Source: Gnetum montanum
Taxonomy: Eukaryota > Streptophyta > Gnetopsida > Gnetales > Gnetaceae
DNA length: 64,000 bases
NCBI GenBank assembly: GCA_015680685.1
Contig: MNCI01027315.1
Span: 1-64,000, forward strand
Reading direction: 5' to 3'
The notes beneath the pieces were generated by a model. That model made no database searches and was not told where the DNA came from. It was given only the letters and a program-made list of their open reading frames with translations. Of this stretch, positions 11,617 through 22,949 are shown piece after piece (the first letter of the stretch is position 1; every line of letters starts with the position of its first letter). Position numbers and translations under genes: made by a program.

Positions 11617-12915
11617 ACAACGGATTCATAACGTTTCGCGTTTTTCATTGCGGAAATGGGATCCCGTTTCAAAACGCCGTTTCTCATGAACAGTAACCAT
11701 CACTTGGTGGACGAATCGTTTCGGGGCAGAATGAAACGTTTTTGACACGTTTCATTACGTTTTTCACAGGTTTCATTTTCTTTGATTTTATTTTTTGATT
11801 TTTTTCTCAACAATTGCATCTGTCACTAACTAAATGCAGGTCAAGTCAACAACTGCATCTGTCATAAACTAAATGCACGTCTGTCATGAGTTAAATGCAG
11901 ATCTACAACGGCAAAATGTAGGGAAAAAATTTAGGGTTTATTCTATGACGAAGACGTCAATAAGTAACGCATTTAGGTAAAACATTTGGTGCTTGTGCTG
12001 CTGCTGTTCTTGCTCATCATGCGGGTGGGGGTGCACACCCCCCTTCGGTTGCCCCTTCTCGTCCCCAGGGGGCACCGNAATTCTTTTCTGTATTATAGGT
12101 TTCCAGTGCATCAGCATGTGAAAGAAATTGGAGTGAATATGCATTTATTCACTCAACAAAACGCAACAGACTAGGCACTGCAAAGGCTGAAGATTTAGTT
12201 TTTGTTCATTCAAATATTAGGTTATTATCTCAATCTTCTCAAGATTACAAAATGGGTCCTCATCGAATGTGGGATTATGGAGGATCTATGGATGATGGAG
12301 ATGATGAATTTCCTATCGAAGTTCTAGATTCTAATTATGAAAATATGTTTGATGATAAAAATAAAAAACGTGTAAAAAATAATAGTAACAATATGGTATA
12401 AACAATATTAAGTATGTTACAAGTTTAACATGTTAATGTATTGGACTTAATATATCATGTATTGCTGACGAACCCTTAGAGGGTTCTTGGGCCCAGGTAG
12501 TGGGGAACACTCGCCCCCCGATCTCTTTGCTGTTTTGGCTCTTCTTGCTGGTGGGGGGGTGTGCCCCCTTGCTATCCTTGGTGGGGGGTGGCCCCTTCTA
12601 TCTAAGTTTATTGATGGGTAATTGTTCTTAGATACCAATAAATAAAAATATTGTAAATTTTTATATATAAAAATCATTATATTGTATTGCATTTTAAATT
12701 GTTGTTCTATGAACAAAGAAACATACACATAATTTTATTAAAATGTAAAAATTTTCTAAAGTTACTAAAGAAATATACACATAATTTTATTAAAATATAA
12801 AAATTGCTAAAGTTACTAAGATTCTCGTTTCTTTTTCCGCAACCTGATTGTTTGTCGTTTCCGTTGCGTTGCCGTTGCGGTCACGTTGCGCCGTTTCGCG
12901 TTTCCGGTAACTATG
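11617..12915 (+). mobile_element. hAT-family DNA transposon remnant
   Basis: The remnant begins near 11617 with ACGGATT..GTTT..TTC, then GGAAATGGGATCC and GTTTCAAAACG. The same string recurs in diverged form at 39054-39120, so this is a dispersed element end. A transposase C-terminal exon sits at 12099-12401. GC-rich C/G-tract segments at about 12000-12080 and 12480-12605 resemble each other and lie on both sides of that exon, as intron-borne repeats would. The right end (12830-12915) is rich in CGTT/GCCGTTGCG motifs and ends near CGTTTCGCGTTTCCGGTAAC, echoing the left-end CGTTTCGCGTTT. I could not define true terminal inverted repeats or an 8-bp target duplication. One unresolved N lies at 12078. 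Confidence 0.6.
12099..12401 (+). pseudogene. hAT transposase C-terminal (dimerisation-domain) exon
   Basis: An uninterrupted 100-codon frame follows a good 3' splice site (TTTTCTGTATTATAG, ending at 12098). It reads VSSASACERNWSEYAFIHS, then KRNRLGTAKAEDLVFVHSNI, then a WDYGG motif and an acidic tail, and ends at TAA 12399-12401. ERNWS..FIHSKKRNRL followed by DLVFVHYNLRL is the standard C-terminal signature of plant hAT transposases, where the domain mediates dimerisation. The RNase-H-like catalytic part is not visible upstream, so this is a stranded last exon. Its open frame suggests it decayed recently or simply escaped stops by chance. Confidence 0.85.
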
Positions 12916-13520
12916 ATATATAATGATGTTAGAACTTGGCCTCGAGAAAAATTTAAAAACTTTGTATCTCGTCATTTGATTTCTATGCATTTCATGAGAG
13001 GAGGTTCCTTGAAACCTTTTCGCATAGACCAATTTTAGGTTCATATTGCTTATGCTTGGTTTTGTCATGAAGTATGGTTTATTTAAAATTGAAATTTTAT
13101 TATATCTTGAGACCCTCTAGATCTACGGGATAGTAGAAGTGTACATTTTATGAGTTCTGAAAATATCATTAAAAATTATTAACAAGATGTTAACCTACTG
13201 GTAAGGGTCTTGACTTGAAAATTTTAATTTCAATTTCATTAACAACAAGATGATGGAACCTAATAATGAGATTTGAAAAATTAATGCAAGAACATTTTAG
13301 AAGGTTTCTTTACATCTTAATTCTATTGTCTCTTGAATTTACCCATTTCAAGTTTATCTTGTCATGTATTTCTATCTTTCTTCATTTTTGTCTGATAAAT
13401 GTTTTTTTTATGGTTCTATGTGTTTGATTAATATTCTTTCTTTAGTTTTAATTTTAAGTTTTGTTAATATTTTTTCGTCTTATTTGAATATAGATCTATA
13501 AAATTTGCAAGTGGATACAT
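12916..13520. other. AT-rich DNA, no gene; partial SINE head
   Basis: A fragment near 13186-13230 resembles the SINE head (GATGTTAACCTACTGGTAAG). Otherwise I see nothing coding. The 5' end (LTR, gag start) of copia A should lie here but is not recognisable. Confidence 0.4.
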
Positions 13521-16095
13521 GGATTGTGCATCCAATGCTATAAATGTCAAACTTCTTATCATGTAAAGTATGCTTCTAAAGCAGGTTAACAATTGGAGCC
13601 AAGTGATTAGGGACAAAAACATAAACTACATGCCTTGCATTTAATTTTTGTAAACTAGCTACCTTAACATCCTATCTTGACCACCCTGTTATACTTGTGC
13701 TTTGAAAATGTTAGAAAAGACTCATTATACACCTCATTTCCTCCAATCATTCATAGAAATTTCATATTATTATGTGAGTGAATGAATAGTTACATTGCTT
13801 CATTGCTTAGAATGGACAACAATTGACTTAGAAGATTTCATATTATGCAACCTTATATGAACTTAAGGGTTATTGGTTCAAATGCCTTGTATAACTAGTC
13901 CAATCAATAAAGAGGTTATTTCATATATGATAAAAGATGTTATGAACTTAAGATTGTTGGTTTAATTTTAAAAGAAGCCTACTCTATCATTATCCACAAA
14001 GGCTTTGCAAGAAGAAGAATGGGCAAGACAGAATTAGCAAAGAAATGATAATACTAACTACCATAGAAATGAAGCCAACTTACCTGAGTATGAATTGGTT
14101 TCAATAGAAAAAAAATATTATGACCCAAGATATAGTTACAAAGGTTGAACATAATATATGGTGTATTGATTCTTGTGATTTAAGGCATGCCTCAAGAAAT
14201 TGTAACTTGTTCAAAAACTTATGTACACTTAATGCTAGAGAAGCCACTACACCAATTAGAGGTATTTATAAGTACAAGGGTGCATATGACATTAGTATGA
14301 GGATTATAGATCAACTAGTTCAAGTTAAGAGTGGTTATTATACACCAGCCTTAAAAGCACACAACATTTTTTCAATCTCTCAACTAGTGAAATCTAGACA
14401 TATAGTTGTTTTTGAATAAGATAAGGATAAGAATATAAAATGCACTATATTGGAAGATAAAACTCAAAGAAAACTATCTGAGATGATAGAAACAAATAGT
14501 TTGTTCAAGTTACATCCTATTAGAGAGTTGATATGTGCTATAACTCATAAAACTCAAAAAGAAAAACTATGGCATGTTTGACTTGGACATATGAATAAGA
14601 GTCATATATAGAAATTAAAACATGCCTCAAATTCTTTCCTCCATCTTAAATTAAATCAAGAAATGTTCACCAAATCTTGTGTCATAAAAAAATAAACAAA
14701 CTTAATCTTTCCTTCTATACAAAGAATAATAGAAAAATCTAAGCTTGACATTATACACTCAGATGTTGGTTCTTATGGAAATATGACTTTACTAAGAGGA
14801 GCTAAGTACTTTGTGACATACATTGCTGTCTTTAGTCGTAACGTATGGATATACATTATTAAGTCCAAAATGAAGTGTTCGAGAACTTTTAAAGAACTTA
14901 AGGCTCTAGTGAAAAAAATAAACTAGACATTTGATTATAAAGTTACAAACTAATAATGGTCCATAATATAGCAATAGAGAATTTTAAGAATACATTAAGC
15001 AAGAAGGAATTATTCATCAAAAAATTATTACCTACTATCTAGAACAAAATGATGCTGCAGAATGAAAGAATAGAATAACTGGAGAAATTGTTTGATGTAT
15101 GCTTGCCCAATTTAAACTTGATAGCGCCTTTTCGAGAGAAATTTTACAAACAACCATTCATATTATCAATAGAAGTCCCATGATGTATCTTTGATATGCA
15201 TGCTCCAATACCATTTGGAATAGTTGTAAACCTAAATTAACATATGTGCATTTGAATATTAAGCCTGCTATCATATACCCTCAATAACTATATTTGGTTC
15301 TAAGGCAAGGGAAGGATACTTTATAAAATATGGAATCCATATGAAAGGATACTATATTTGGGATCTAGAATTTGAGAAAATCATTATTACAAAAAATTTA
15401 ACATTTAATTAAGAGAGTTTTAGAAGAAAGAAAAGTTGTGAGCTATAGAGTATAACTCTTATGAAGAAGAGTTTACTAAAAATAATTTTACATTAAAATC
15501 CCATACTCAAGATTAATATTCGTAATAAGAGCTTACAAGTCAAAGTGATAATACAGTCATAAGCATACCAACTTCTAAGAGCCAAAATTATCCTATTGAT
15601 AATGATGTCTTTAATGATGAAAGAGGCAGTATGAAACCAAAGAGGTCTATAGAATTATAACAAATCATTAAAAGTGCTAGTGAGTGGGCCAAATTGGATA
15701 TGAATAAAGCAATACTTATGAGAATACTAGGAAGTTCATTATAATGATATTATTGACAACATTACAATTCTAAGAAAAGAAATTCCTAAGATAGTGATTA
15801 AGGCATTCACTATGGATCCTTGGAAAAGGGCAATGAAGGTTAAAATCTCCATGATGAAAAAAAGAGTTTGGGAATTGGTTTCTTATCCCAAAGACCATAA
15901 ACCTATTAAAAATCATTGAATCGTATGTTAGATAAATACAAGGTTAGCCTGGTGGCTAAAGGATTTCTCAATTAAAAGGCATAGATTATGAAAAGACACT
16001 TGCACTAACTACTCATATGATCACCTTTTGAATAATCAATTTTTATTTTCCAAAATAAAGTAGAAAATCCATCAAATTGATGTTAAGTTAGTTTT
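13521..16095 (+). mobile_element. Copia A, left part (gag end, PR, IN, start of RT)
   Basis: Decayed Ty1/copia polyprotein on the plus strand with many stops and frameshifts. In order: a zinc-knuckle remnant (CYKCQTSYHVKYAS, last Cys lost, about 13537-13580); protease region with WCIDSCDLRHAS and the GAG-pre-integrase segment (14120-14620, LWHV then LGHMNKSHI); integrase core (HSDVGSYG...GAKYFVTYIAVFSR near 14755-14840, then a damaged TDNG and NDAAE region near 15050); and the start of reverse transcriptase (AMKVKISMMKKRVWELV near 15830, then KIHQIDVKLVF ending at 16095). The RT frame is cut here by copia B and resumes at 29203, which shows the element was once continuous. Confidence 0.85.
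16091..16095. repeat. Target-site duplication GTTTT of copia B (left)
   Basis: GTTTT at 16091-16095 recurs at 29203-29207. Removing 16096-29207 joins DVKLVF to a frame reading LHEEIYMK within the copia A reverse transcriptase, as expected for a precise insertion. Confidence 0.7.
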
Positions 16096-17151
16096 TTAGA
16101 TTTTTTATATAGATGCAAGAAGATTCGAATTAATTTTTTTATTTTATAGATTTTTGGTAGTCCAATATATTGAATGATGTGGATGGCCCAATTAAGAAAA
16201 TTTGATTTTTTTCTAATTTTTAGTTAAAATATCTTCATGATCTAGATGCATTTTCAGTTGATTTTAGGCTTATTGAAAATCACATTCTACAATCTATACT
16301 CCTGTAAACTTTTAGATTAATTGGATTTTTTTATTATTCAAATCAGGCCTAGAAGTGGATTTGGAATAAAACTATTTAGTGTCTAGAATAGAAATTGTTG
16401 ATTTTCAAGATGAATATCTCTGCGATCTAAGAGAGTTATGAAGTGAGTCAATACTTGATACAAAGCTCTTTCAACAATCTACCTCCCTACAAAAGTTTGA
16501 AATTAATTTGAGTTGATTTGATGGTTAAAAGCTATTATAAAACAAAGGCCCTGATTGTGATTATTCAACTTTGATTAATGAGAATTGGTGAATATGATGA
16601 ATTGATGATGGATGAACTTGTAATGGGATAAATCGTCAAATTGTGAATGGGATAGGATATAGAATTACAGGATAAATTATGAAATTTCTTTACTTACAAA
16701 CATGATTTGCCCATATATTTATAGCCAAATGATGGGGCCATAATAGAATATAATGGGACAAGCCTATTGTATGATAATTGGGTTAGAAATTCAAGAGACA
16801 TAAAAGATTGGGGCTATTTTTTAATTACATCTTACCATCAATCTTTTAATAAAAGTAAAAATAATAGAATTTCCTAACTTATCCTATGTGGCATGATAAT
16901 TTAAATATAAATTAAATGGCTTTGGTCCCAATTTTACAAGAAATCTTTTTTGGTTTCACTTGATCTTTGTCTTCTTTTGAGATTTGAGTTTTCACTATAT
17001 GCTTTTACTATATTTTCATATGTAAATATGGCCTTCTATTACCTTGAATTTGGGTTTGTTACATTCATTTATTTGTCTTGCTTCTAAACCACAACATGGG
17101 CATTTAGATTAAGTGGAGTAAGAGTTTCCAAAATGCATACTAAAACCAATA
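16096..17151 (-). repeat. Copia B LTR1
   Basis: 1056 bp. Aligned landmarks shared with LTR2 and LTR3 are ATATATTGAATGATGTGG then GGCCCAA, CTTGTAATGGGATAAAT, ATGATTTGCCCA and AGAGTTTCCAAA. It ends at ACCAATA before the purine tract. Confidence 0.75.
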
Positions 17152-17811
17152 GTCATTTCTTTAGGATGAACTTTGGAGTTGTTGTAGCTTGTCCTTGAAT
17201 TAACCAACCTTCAAATGTTTTGGAAACTTGATCAATGTTTTTTATTATTGTTCTCCTTGGTTGAACTTCTATTTTCTGATTTTGAGCTTTAGTGGTTGTT
17301 TCTTATTCTAAATTATCTTTTTTCTCTTTTGTAAGGTGGTTGGAACTTCTTTACTTTTTTTTGAAGTTCATAGAAGTGAGAAGACATCTTTCCTTTCTTC
17401 ATGTATTTCTTGTATCTTTGATATTGTGGCACTCACAACTTGCTTTTTTTTCTTTAAATAAAGTGTGTAGGCAATGTTCTAGGTCATTCATTTCTTTAAT
17501 TTTCTTTTCATTCTTTAAAAGCATATTTTGATTTCATATTTAAGAATTTCTCTATTTTTGGCACTAATTCTAAAGAGTATATCTGATTGTGAAGCTTTTC
17601 AAACATTACTTTTGTATTGTTTTGATAAAAAATAATGCATAATTCCTTTTTGAATACTAGGTTGTAATCATCATATGTTAATTGATTAATTGATAGTAAT
17701 GATTTTTAGAGATCAAGTACATCATGGACATCTTTTATTTCAAATTTATTTTTATCTTCCAATTTTATGATAATGTTTCAAATAACTAATACCTCAAGTT
17801 TTCTTCTGTCC

Positions 17812-17981
17812 TCAAAATAAACTTTGCCAATGTCATTTGCAAATTTTATTTCATTAAAGTAATCTATTCTTGATGATATATGATTAGTACACTNCATCTT
17901 CAAAATAAACTTTGCCAATGTCATTTGCAAATTTGATTTCATTAAAGTAATCTATTCTTGATGATATATGATTAGTACACT
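17812..17981. repeat. 82-bp direct duplication around a single N, likely assembly artefact
   Basis: 17812-17893 and 17900-17981 are the same 82-bp sequence with about one difference, separated by an N at 17894 and a few bases. Copia B internal region 2 has only one such segment. Confidence 0.9.
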
Positions 17982-18556
17982 GACTTTCTAACAATCACAA
18001 GTTTGAAGGGATTTTCTTATTTTGATTATAAAAAGCAAAATGAGTTTATACCTATTTATATTAAAGAATATTATTATCCGCTTCTTTATTTTCTAAGACC
18101 TTACATTATCTTTTTTACTTCATCAATTTGGGGGTGCACTCCTTTGTTTTTTCTTATTTTGGTTTTTTTTTTTTTTAGTTTTCCCTCCTTGGCCTTTTGT
18201 GATCTTTGACTTTTCTTGACATTCAATTGTGTCCTCATGTTTGGATGAATTGCCACATTTCCTTGCTAGTCTTCATCTTTGAAATTATATTTTTGTGTAA
18301 TATTATTACACATACTGAATTGCATATAATACCTTTTGTCAATTCTTCCTATTTAATTGTTTTCTTGAATTTTTAAGAAATTTTTGTTTAATATTTCAAG
18401 AATTTTACTACCTCTATACACAATACTCTATAAACATCATTATCATATAATAGTCCCTGTGTCAATTCCTACCATAATTTGAAATTTTGAGTACTATCAT
18501 AAATTATTGAACATGCTAAAAAATTCTTTCTTGTATCTCCCATGGCTTTGTTCTTT

Positions 18557-18569
18557 GCTGTGATACCAA
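18557..18569 (-). promoter_or_regulatory. Copia B primer-binding site (initiator tRNA-Met type)
   Basis: The minus strand reads TTGGTATCACAGC directly after the LTR2 edge. This differs by one base from TGGTATCAGAGC, the usual plant copia PBS complementary to initiator tRNA-Met. The equivalent site beside LTR3 (about 20951-20963) is more decayed. Confidence 0.7.
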
Positions 18570-19624
18570 TTATAGACTTTTAATATGGATGTATGGAGAT
18601 TTGAAAAAAATTTTGATATATAGATTCTTAGCAGCCTAATATATTAAATGATGTGGGTGGCCCAACTGAGAAAAATTGATTTTTTTTTTTGTAGTTGCAA
18701 TATCTTTGCGATCTGGATAAGTTTTGGGCTGATCTTAGGCTTTTTGAAAAGTGCATTTTGCAATCTATAATTCTATAAACTTTGAAATCAATTATATTTT
18801 ATTTGATCATTCAAATTAGACTTAAAATAGGAATCTAAAATAAAACTATTCAGTGACCAGAATAAAAATTGTTAATTTTCATGATGAATATCTTTGCAAT
18901 TTGAGAGAGTTATGAAGTGAGTCACTACGTGATACAAAGAGCTTTCAATAATCTACCTACCTATAAAATTTGGAATTAATTTATGTTGATTTGATAGTTC
19001 AAAGTTGTTACATAAGGATGGATTTAAATATAATTATTCAACTTCTTTGACTAATGAGAACATGTGAATATGATGAATTGATCATGGATGAACTTGTAAT
19101 AGGATGAATTGTGAAATTATGAATGGAATAGAATATGGTACTATGAGATAAATTGTGGAATTGTGTCACTTACAAACATGATTTGCTCACATATTTATAG
19201 CCAAATGATGGGGCTATAATAGAATATATTGTGACAAGCTTATTTTATAGTAAATTGGTCCAAAAATTCAAGATACATGAGAGATTGGGATCATTCTCTA
19301 ATTAAACCCTCCCATTAATATTTTAATAAAAGTAAAAACAGTATAATTTCATATCTTGCCTTATATAACATGATAGTTCAAATATTAATTATATGGCTTC
19401 ATTCCTAATTTTACAAAAAAGTTGTTTTGGCTTCACTTGATCTTTTTCTTTTAAGATTTGAGTTTTCACTATATGCTTTTACTATATTTTCATATATAAT
19501 GATGACCTTCTATTACCTTGAATTTGGTTTTGTTAAATTCGTTTCTTTGTCTTTCTTCTAAATCACAATGTAGGCATTTAGAATAAGTAGAATAAGAGTT
19601 TCCAAAATCCATACTAGAACAAAT
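18570..19624 (-). repeat. Copia B LTR2 (shared middle LTR)
   Basis: 1055 bp, with the same landmarks as LTR1. A PBS flanks one side and a purine tract (CCTAAAGAAGGGAC on the minus strand) flanks the other, so it serves as an LTR for both internal regions. Confidence 0.75.
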
Positions 19625-20963
19625 TGTCCCTTCTTTAGGATGCACTTTGAAGTTGTTGGAGCTTGTCTTTGAATTTAACCATCTTTAATTGTCTTGGAAA
19701 CTTGATCAATATTTTTTATTATTGTTCTTCTTAGTTGACGTTTTATTTCCTCATATGAACTTCAATAGTTGCTTCTTGTTTTGAATTATGTTTTTTTTTC
19801 TCTTTTGATTGCTTTCATAAGATGGTTGGGGCTTCTTTACCTTATTTTTGAATTTGAAAACAGTGAGAGGACATCTTTCTTTTCTTCATGTATTTCTTCT
19901 ATCTTTGATATAATGGCAAGTACAGCTTTCTTTTCTTCTTTAAATAAATTATGTAGGCAATGTTCTAGGTCTTTTATTTCTCTTTTTTTTATTCTTTAAA
20001 AGTACCTTTTGATTTTTCACATTTTCAAAGTTATCTATTTTTGGTGTTTTTATAGTAGATCTAATTGTAAAGCTTTTGAAACTTTGCTTTTGTAATGTTT
20101 TGCTCAGAAATAATGCATGTCATTTTTAAATACCAAGTTGTAATCATCATATTTCAATTGACTAATTAATAATAATGATTTTTGGAGATCATGCACATAA
20201 TGAACATCTTTTATTTCAAATTTATTTCTATCTTCCAAATTTATGATAATGTTTCCAATATCAAATACATTCGATTTTCTTCCATCTTCAAGTTGAACTT
20301 TGCCAATGTCATTTATAAATTTAATTTCATTAAAGTCATCTATCCTTGATTTTATATGACTACTACACCCACTTTGTAATAGCCACAAGTTTGAAGGGAT
20401 TTTCTTATTTTGATGATAAAAATAAAATTGAGTTGATACATGTTTATCTTGAAGAATATTGGTAGACCCTTCTTTATTTTCTAAGCCATTACATTGTCTT
20501 TTTTCCTCTTCAATTTGGTTGTTCGTTTCTTTATTTTTTAACTTCCTGTTTTGGTTTTTTGTAGTTTTTCCTCCTTGACCTTTTCTAGTTTTTGACTTTT
20601 CTTGACTTTGATTTGTGCCCTCCTTGTCTTTATATTTTTCTTGGATGAACTACCACATTTCTTTGCTAGTCTTCAATTTTGAAATTACATTTCCAATTCT
20701 ATCACATACTAAATTGTATATAATGTATTTTGCCAATTCTTTTTCTTGAATTATTTTCTTGAATTATTTTCTTGAATTTTTGTTTAATGTTTTAGGAATT
20801 TCACTACCTTTGTGCACAATACTTCAAACATTATTGTAATATAATAGTCCCTATGTGAATTCCTATCCTAATTTGGAATTATGAGTACCATCATAAATTA
20901 TTGAACATGCTGGAAAATTCTTTCTCATATCTCCCATGGCTTTGTCCTTTGCTCCAATCCTAA
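19625..20963 (-). mobile_element. Copia B internal region 2 with protease-like frame
   Basis: The best preserved frame (20388-20104) reads LLQSGCSSHIKSRIDDFNEI, then KVQLEDGRKSNVFDIGNI and a YVHDLQKSLLLISQLKYDDY segment. This is the copia protease and pre-integrase layout, where the catalytic D-S-G has become Q-S-G. Upstream on the minus strand (20950-20400) is a broken gag with a KAMGDMRK-like start. There is no integrase or reverse transcriptase between here and LTR2, so the element was non-autonomous or internally deleted before it was duplicated. Confidence 0.7.
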
Positions 20964-21496
20964 TTATCGATTTTTTATATGGATGTAAGAATATTTGAAA
21001 GAATTTTTTATTTTAAAAATTTTTGGCAACCAAATATATTGAATGATGTTGGTGGCCTAATTGAGAAATTTTGATTTTTTTTTTCTGAATTTGTAGTTGT
21101 AATATCTTCATGATTTGGATGATTTTTGGGTTGATATTAGGCTTGTTAAAAAGCACATTTTGCAATCTAGAATTCAATAAAACTTCAAATTAATTGAATT
21201 TTACTTGATCAAGCCCAAAAAAGGGGTTTGGAATAAAACTCTTCAATGTCCAAAATAGAAATTGCTAATTTTCAATATAAATATCTTTGTGATCTAGATA
21301 GTTATGAAGTGAGTACATACTTGATACAAAGATCTTTTAACAATCTACTTGCTTGTAAAATTTTGAATTAATTTGATTTGATTTGATGGTTGGAAGCTAT
21401 TACATAATAGTAACCCTAAGTATGATTATTTAACTTCTTTGATTAATGAGAATTGGTGAATATGACAAATTGACGATGGATGAACTTGTAATGGGA
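20964..21496 (-). repeat. Copia B LTR3, left half (interrupted)
   Basis: 533 bp matching the first half of LTR1 and LTR2, up to CTTGTAATGGGA. Gypsy-1 interrupts it there and it resumes at 28687. Confidence 0.85.
21492..21496. repeat. Target-site duplication TGGGA of gypsy-1 (left)
   Basis: TGGGA at 21492-21496 is repeated at 28682-28686. The empty site, AATGGGATAAAT, is preserved in copia B LTR1 near 16625, which independently confirms the insertion point. Confidence 0.9.
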
Positions 21497-22455
21497 TGAT
21501 GAGTGGTGGGTATCCCTACACTCAACCATATGAATACGAGCATCTCATGCATGATCCAGTGGAACTCCGCAAACTAAATGCCTACACACCGCAAGGAACA
21601 CTTGGGGTTAATTAATCATTGTCTTCCTAGGCTTGCTTGTATGTGTCACGGTGTATGGTTAAGCAAGTCTGAGGTATATGATTTTTTTGGTATTTTTTGG
21701 TTTTCTCCTATGCTAAGAGGTGAAGGGTTGAGAGGCTAAATCTAACTCTAACTAGTGCACTAAGTCCTAGCGTCAGCATCCATTCCCACTTGTTGTACAC
21801 ACCCTGAACTATGCAACTATGGCTACCAAACGCTAATCGTTACTGGGATCACCACACGTAACGCACGTGCTCGAAGCGGTCGTACTGAGGCACTTAACTA
21901 ACCTAAGTGTGATAAACATATGTTCCTTGGCTAACCATACACATCCTTGAATGCTCGTAACCAAGTCGTACTTATCCCACGTTCTAGGAGTTTAGAATGA
22001 GAGAGAGCCTAATTGAGATGAGTAGTCGATTCCTTGATTAGCCATACACATTCGTCAATGCTCGTAATCAAGTCATACTCATGCCGCACTAACAACATGT
22101 AATAAATAACTAGTAAGAAATAACATGTAATAAATCCTATCCATGCACTGCAAGGTTTATCCACAAATCTCGTCTTTATTGCCATACACAACTTGCGTTC
22201 AGGTATAAAGCTGCTCGAATAAAGATCCGTTCACTTGGGGACTCCTACTGTGGGCACATGGAAATTAATCTATCTCTGGGGTGATCAATCTACTAGAGCT
22301 TCGCTACTTTATGCCTATGACGATTGAATAAGGGGAGTGCCGCCTCTTATTTATAGATATGGTGGTGAACCGCGATATCACGTATGCGATATTGCAGGGG
22401 ATGATGCGATATCGTGTACGCAATATCACGGCTAATGCGATATTGCATCCCATCA
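21497..22455 (-). repeat. Gypsy-1 left LTR (3' LTR of the minus-strand element)
   Basis: 959 bp, TGATGAGTGG...GCATCCCATCA on the plus strand. Read on the minus strand it starts with a U3 of about 100 bp that contains six GCGATATYGC-like palindromic repeats (22365-22450), then TATAAATAAG (about 22347-22356), then a long R/U5. ORFs inside it are incidental. Confidence 0.92.
22347..22450 (-). promoter_or_regulatory. Gypsy-1 LTR U3: palindromic GATATC-type repeats plus TATA box
   Basis: CGATATCACG, GCGATATTGC, GCGATATCGTG, GCAATATCACG and GCGATATTGC recur every 15-25 bp, immediately upstream (minus sense) of TATAAATAAG. The other LTR keeps a shorter array (28630-28678), apparently missing about one repeat pair. 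Confidence 0.75.
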
Positions 22456-22466
22456 TACCCCCATGA
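22456..22466 (-). promoter_or_regulatory. Gypsy-1 polypurine tract
   Basis: The minus strand reads AGTCATGGGGGTA directly before the LTR start TGATGGG, as expected of the plus-strand primer. The same AGTCATGGGGG recurs internally at 23049-23059 and at about 24405-24415. Confidence 0.75.
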
Positions 22467-22647
22467 CTAAATGAAAAATCATCCTTGAGTTCGTTACAAT
22501 GATATCGGGTAGGTATGGAATTATTGAGGGAATGGAACTAATGGGATGACATGTGAACGAATCATTATTACAAGACTTGACAAAACTAGTGTTCATGACA
22601 ACAAGGGTGAACACCTTATTACATTGACATCAAGCCTCTTTTGGCAG

Positions 22648-22843
22648 CTAAGATAAAAGAGAAGAGAGAAGAGAAGAGAAGAAGAGAGAAGAAGTCTTGT
22701 TGCTACCAATGCCCAGCTTGCGCCTTTCGTTGTCCATTCGTAAGTGCATCGTCAATCTTGCTCCTTGCATAGCTACTTTCAGCACTGCTCCATTCCAAGT
22801 GCCTCCTCCAGATCCGGTCCGCTGTTGCATGATCGCCATCTGC
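22648..22843 (-). pseudogene. Gypsy-1 ORF3 stub with a splice acceptor before its ATG
   Basis: The minus strand reads TTGTGTTGTGTGTGCAG and then, at once, ATG (22839-22837), opening a short frame MAIMQQRTGSGGGTW that runs about 63 codons. By position (between gag-pol and the 3' LTR) it matches the start of ORF3 in gypsy-2 (34129). Most of ORF3 is missing. The polypyrimidine/AG just before the ATG looks like a strong 3' splice site; its use is inferred, not shown. The end of the stub is a GA-rich tract (22656-22694 on the plus strand). Confidence 0.5.
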
Positions 22844-22949
22844 ACACACAACACAATCTTATATTAGCAAGGGTAAATGAATTTCAATGTGGTTATACCT
22901 TGCTTCAGTGTAAGTCCATTGGCTGGGTTGTGGTATGGCTGATACAGAT

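Larger units (their letters stand above)
17152..18569 (-). mobile_element. Copia B internal region 1 (gag/PR remnant)
   Basis: The minus strand gives a gag-like start (AKNKAMGDTRKNFLACSII, about 18552-18500) and a protease-side segment (SRIDYFNEIKFANDIGKV, about 17870) homologous to the better preserved frame at 20104-20388. Stops break every frame. It is about 80 bp longer than internal region 2, which is explained by the 82-bp duplication around the N at 17894. Confidence 0.7.

Noticed and set aside
12447-12728. 93-codon minus-strand ORF rich in Pro/Arg
   Set aside because: It crosses the C/G-tract repeat beside the hAT exon and is a compositional artefact.
12830-12915. True terminal inverted repeats of the hAT element
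   Set aside because: The CGTTTCGCGTTT match between the two ends is in direct, not inverted, orientation, and no 8-bp target duplication was found.
22009-22191. 60-codon ORFs in the gypsy-1 LTRs (also 28270-28452)
   Set aside because: They occur in both LTRs because the LTRs are copies. They have no motif and lie in the R/U5 region.
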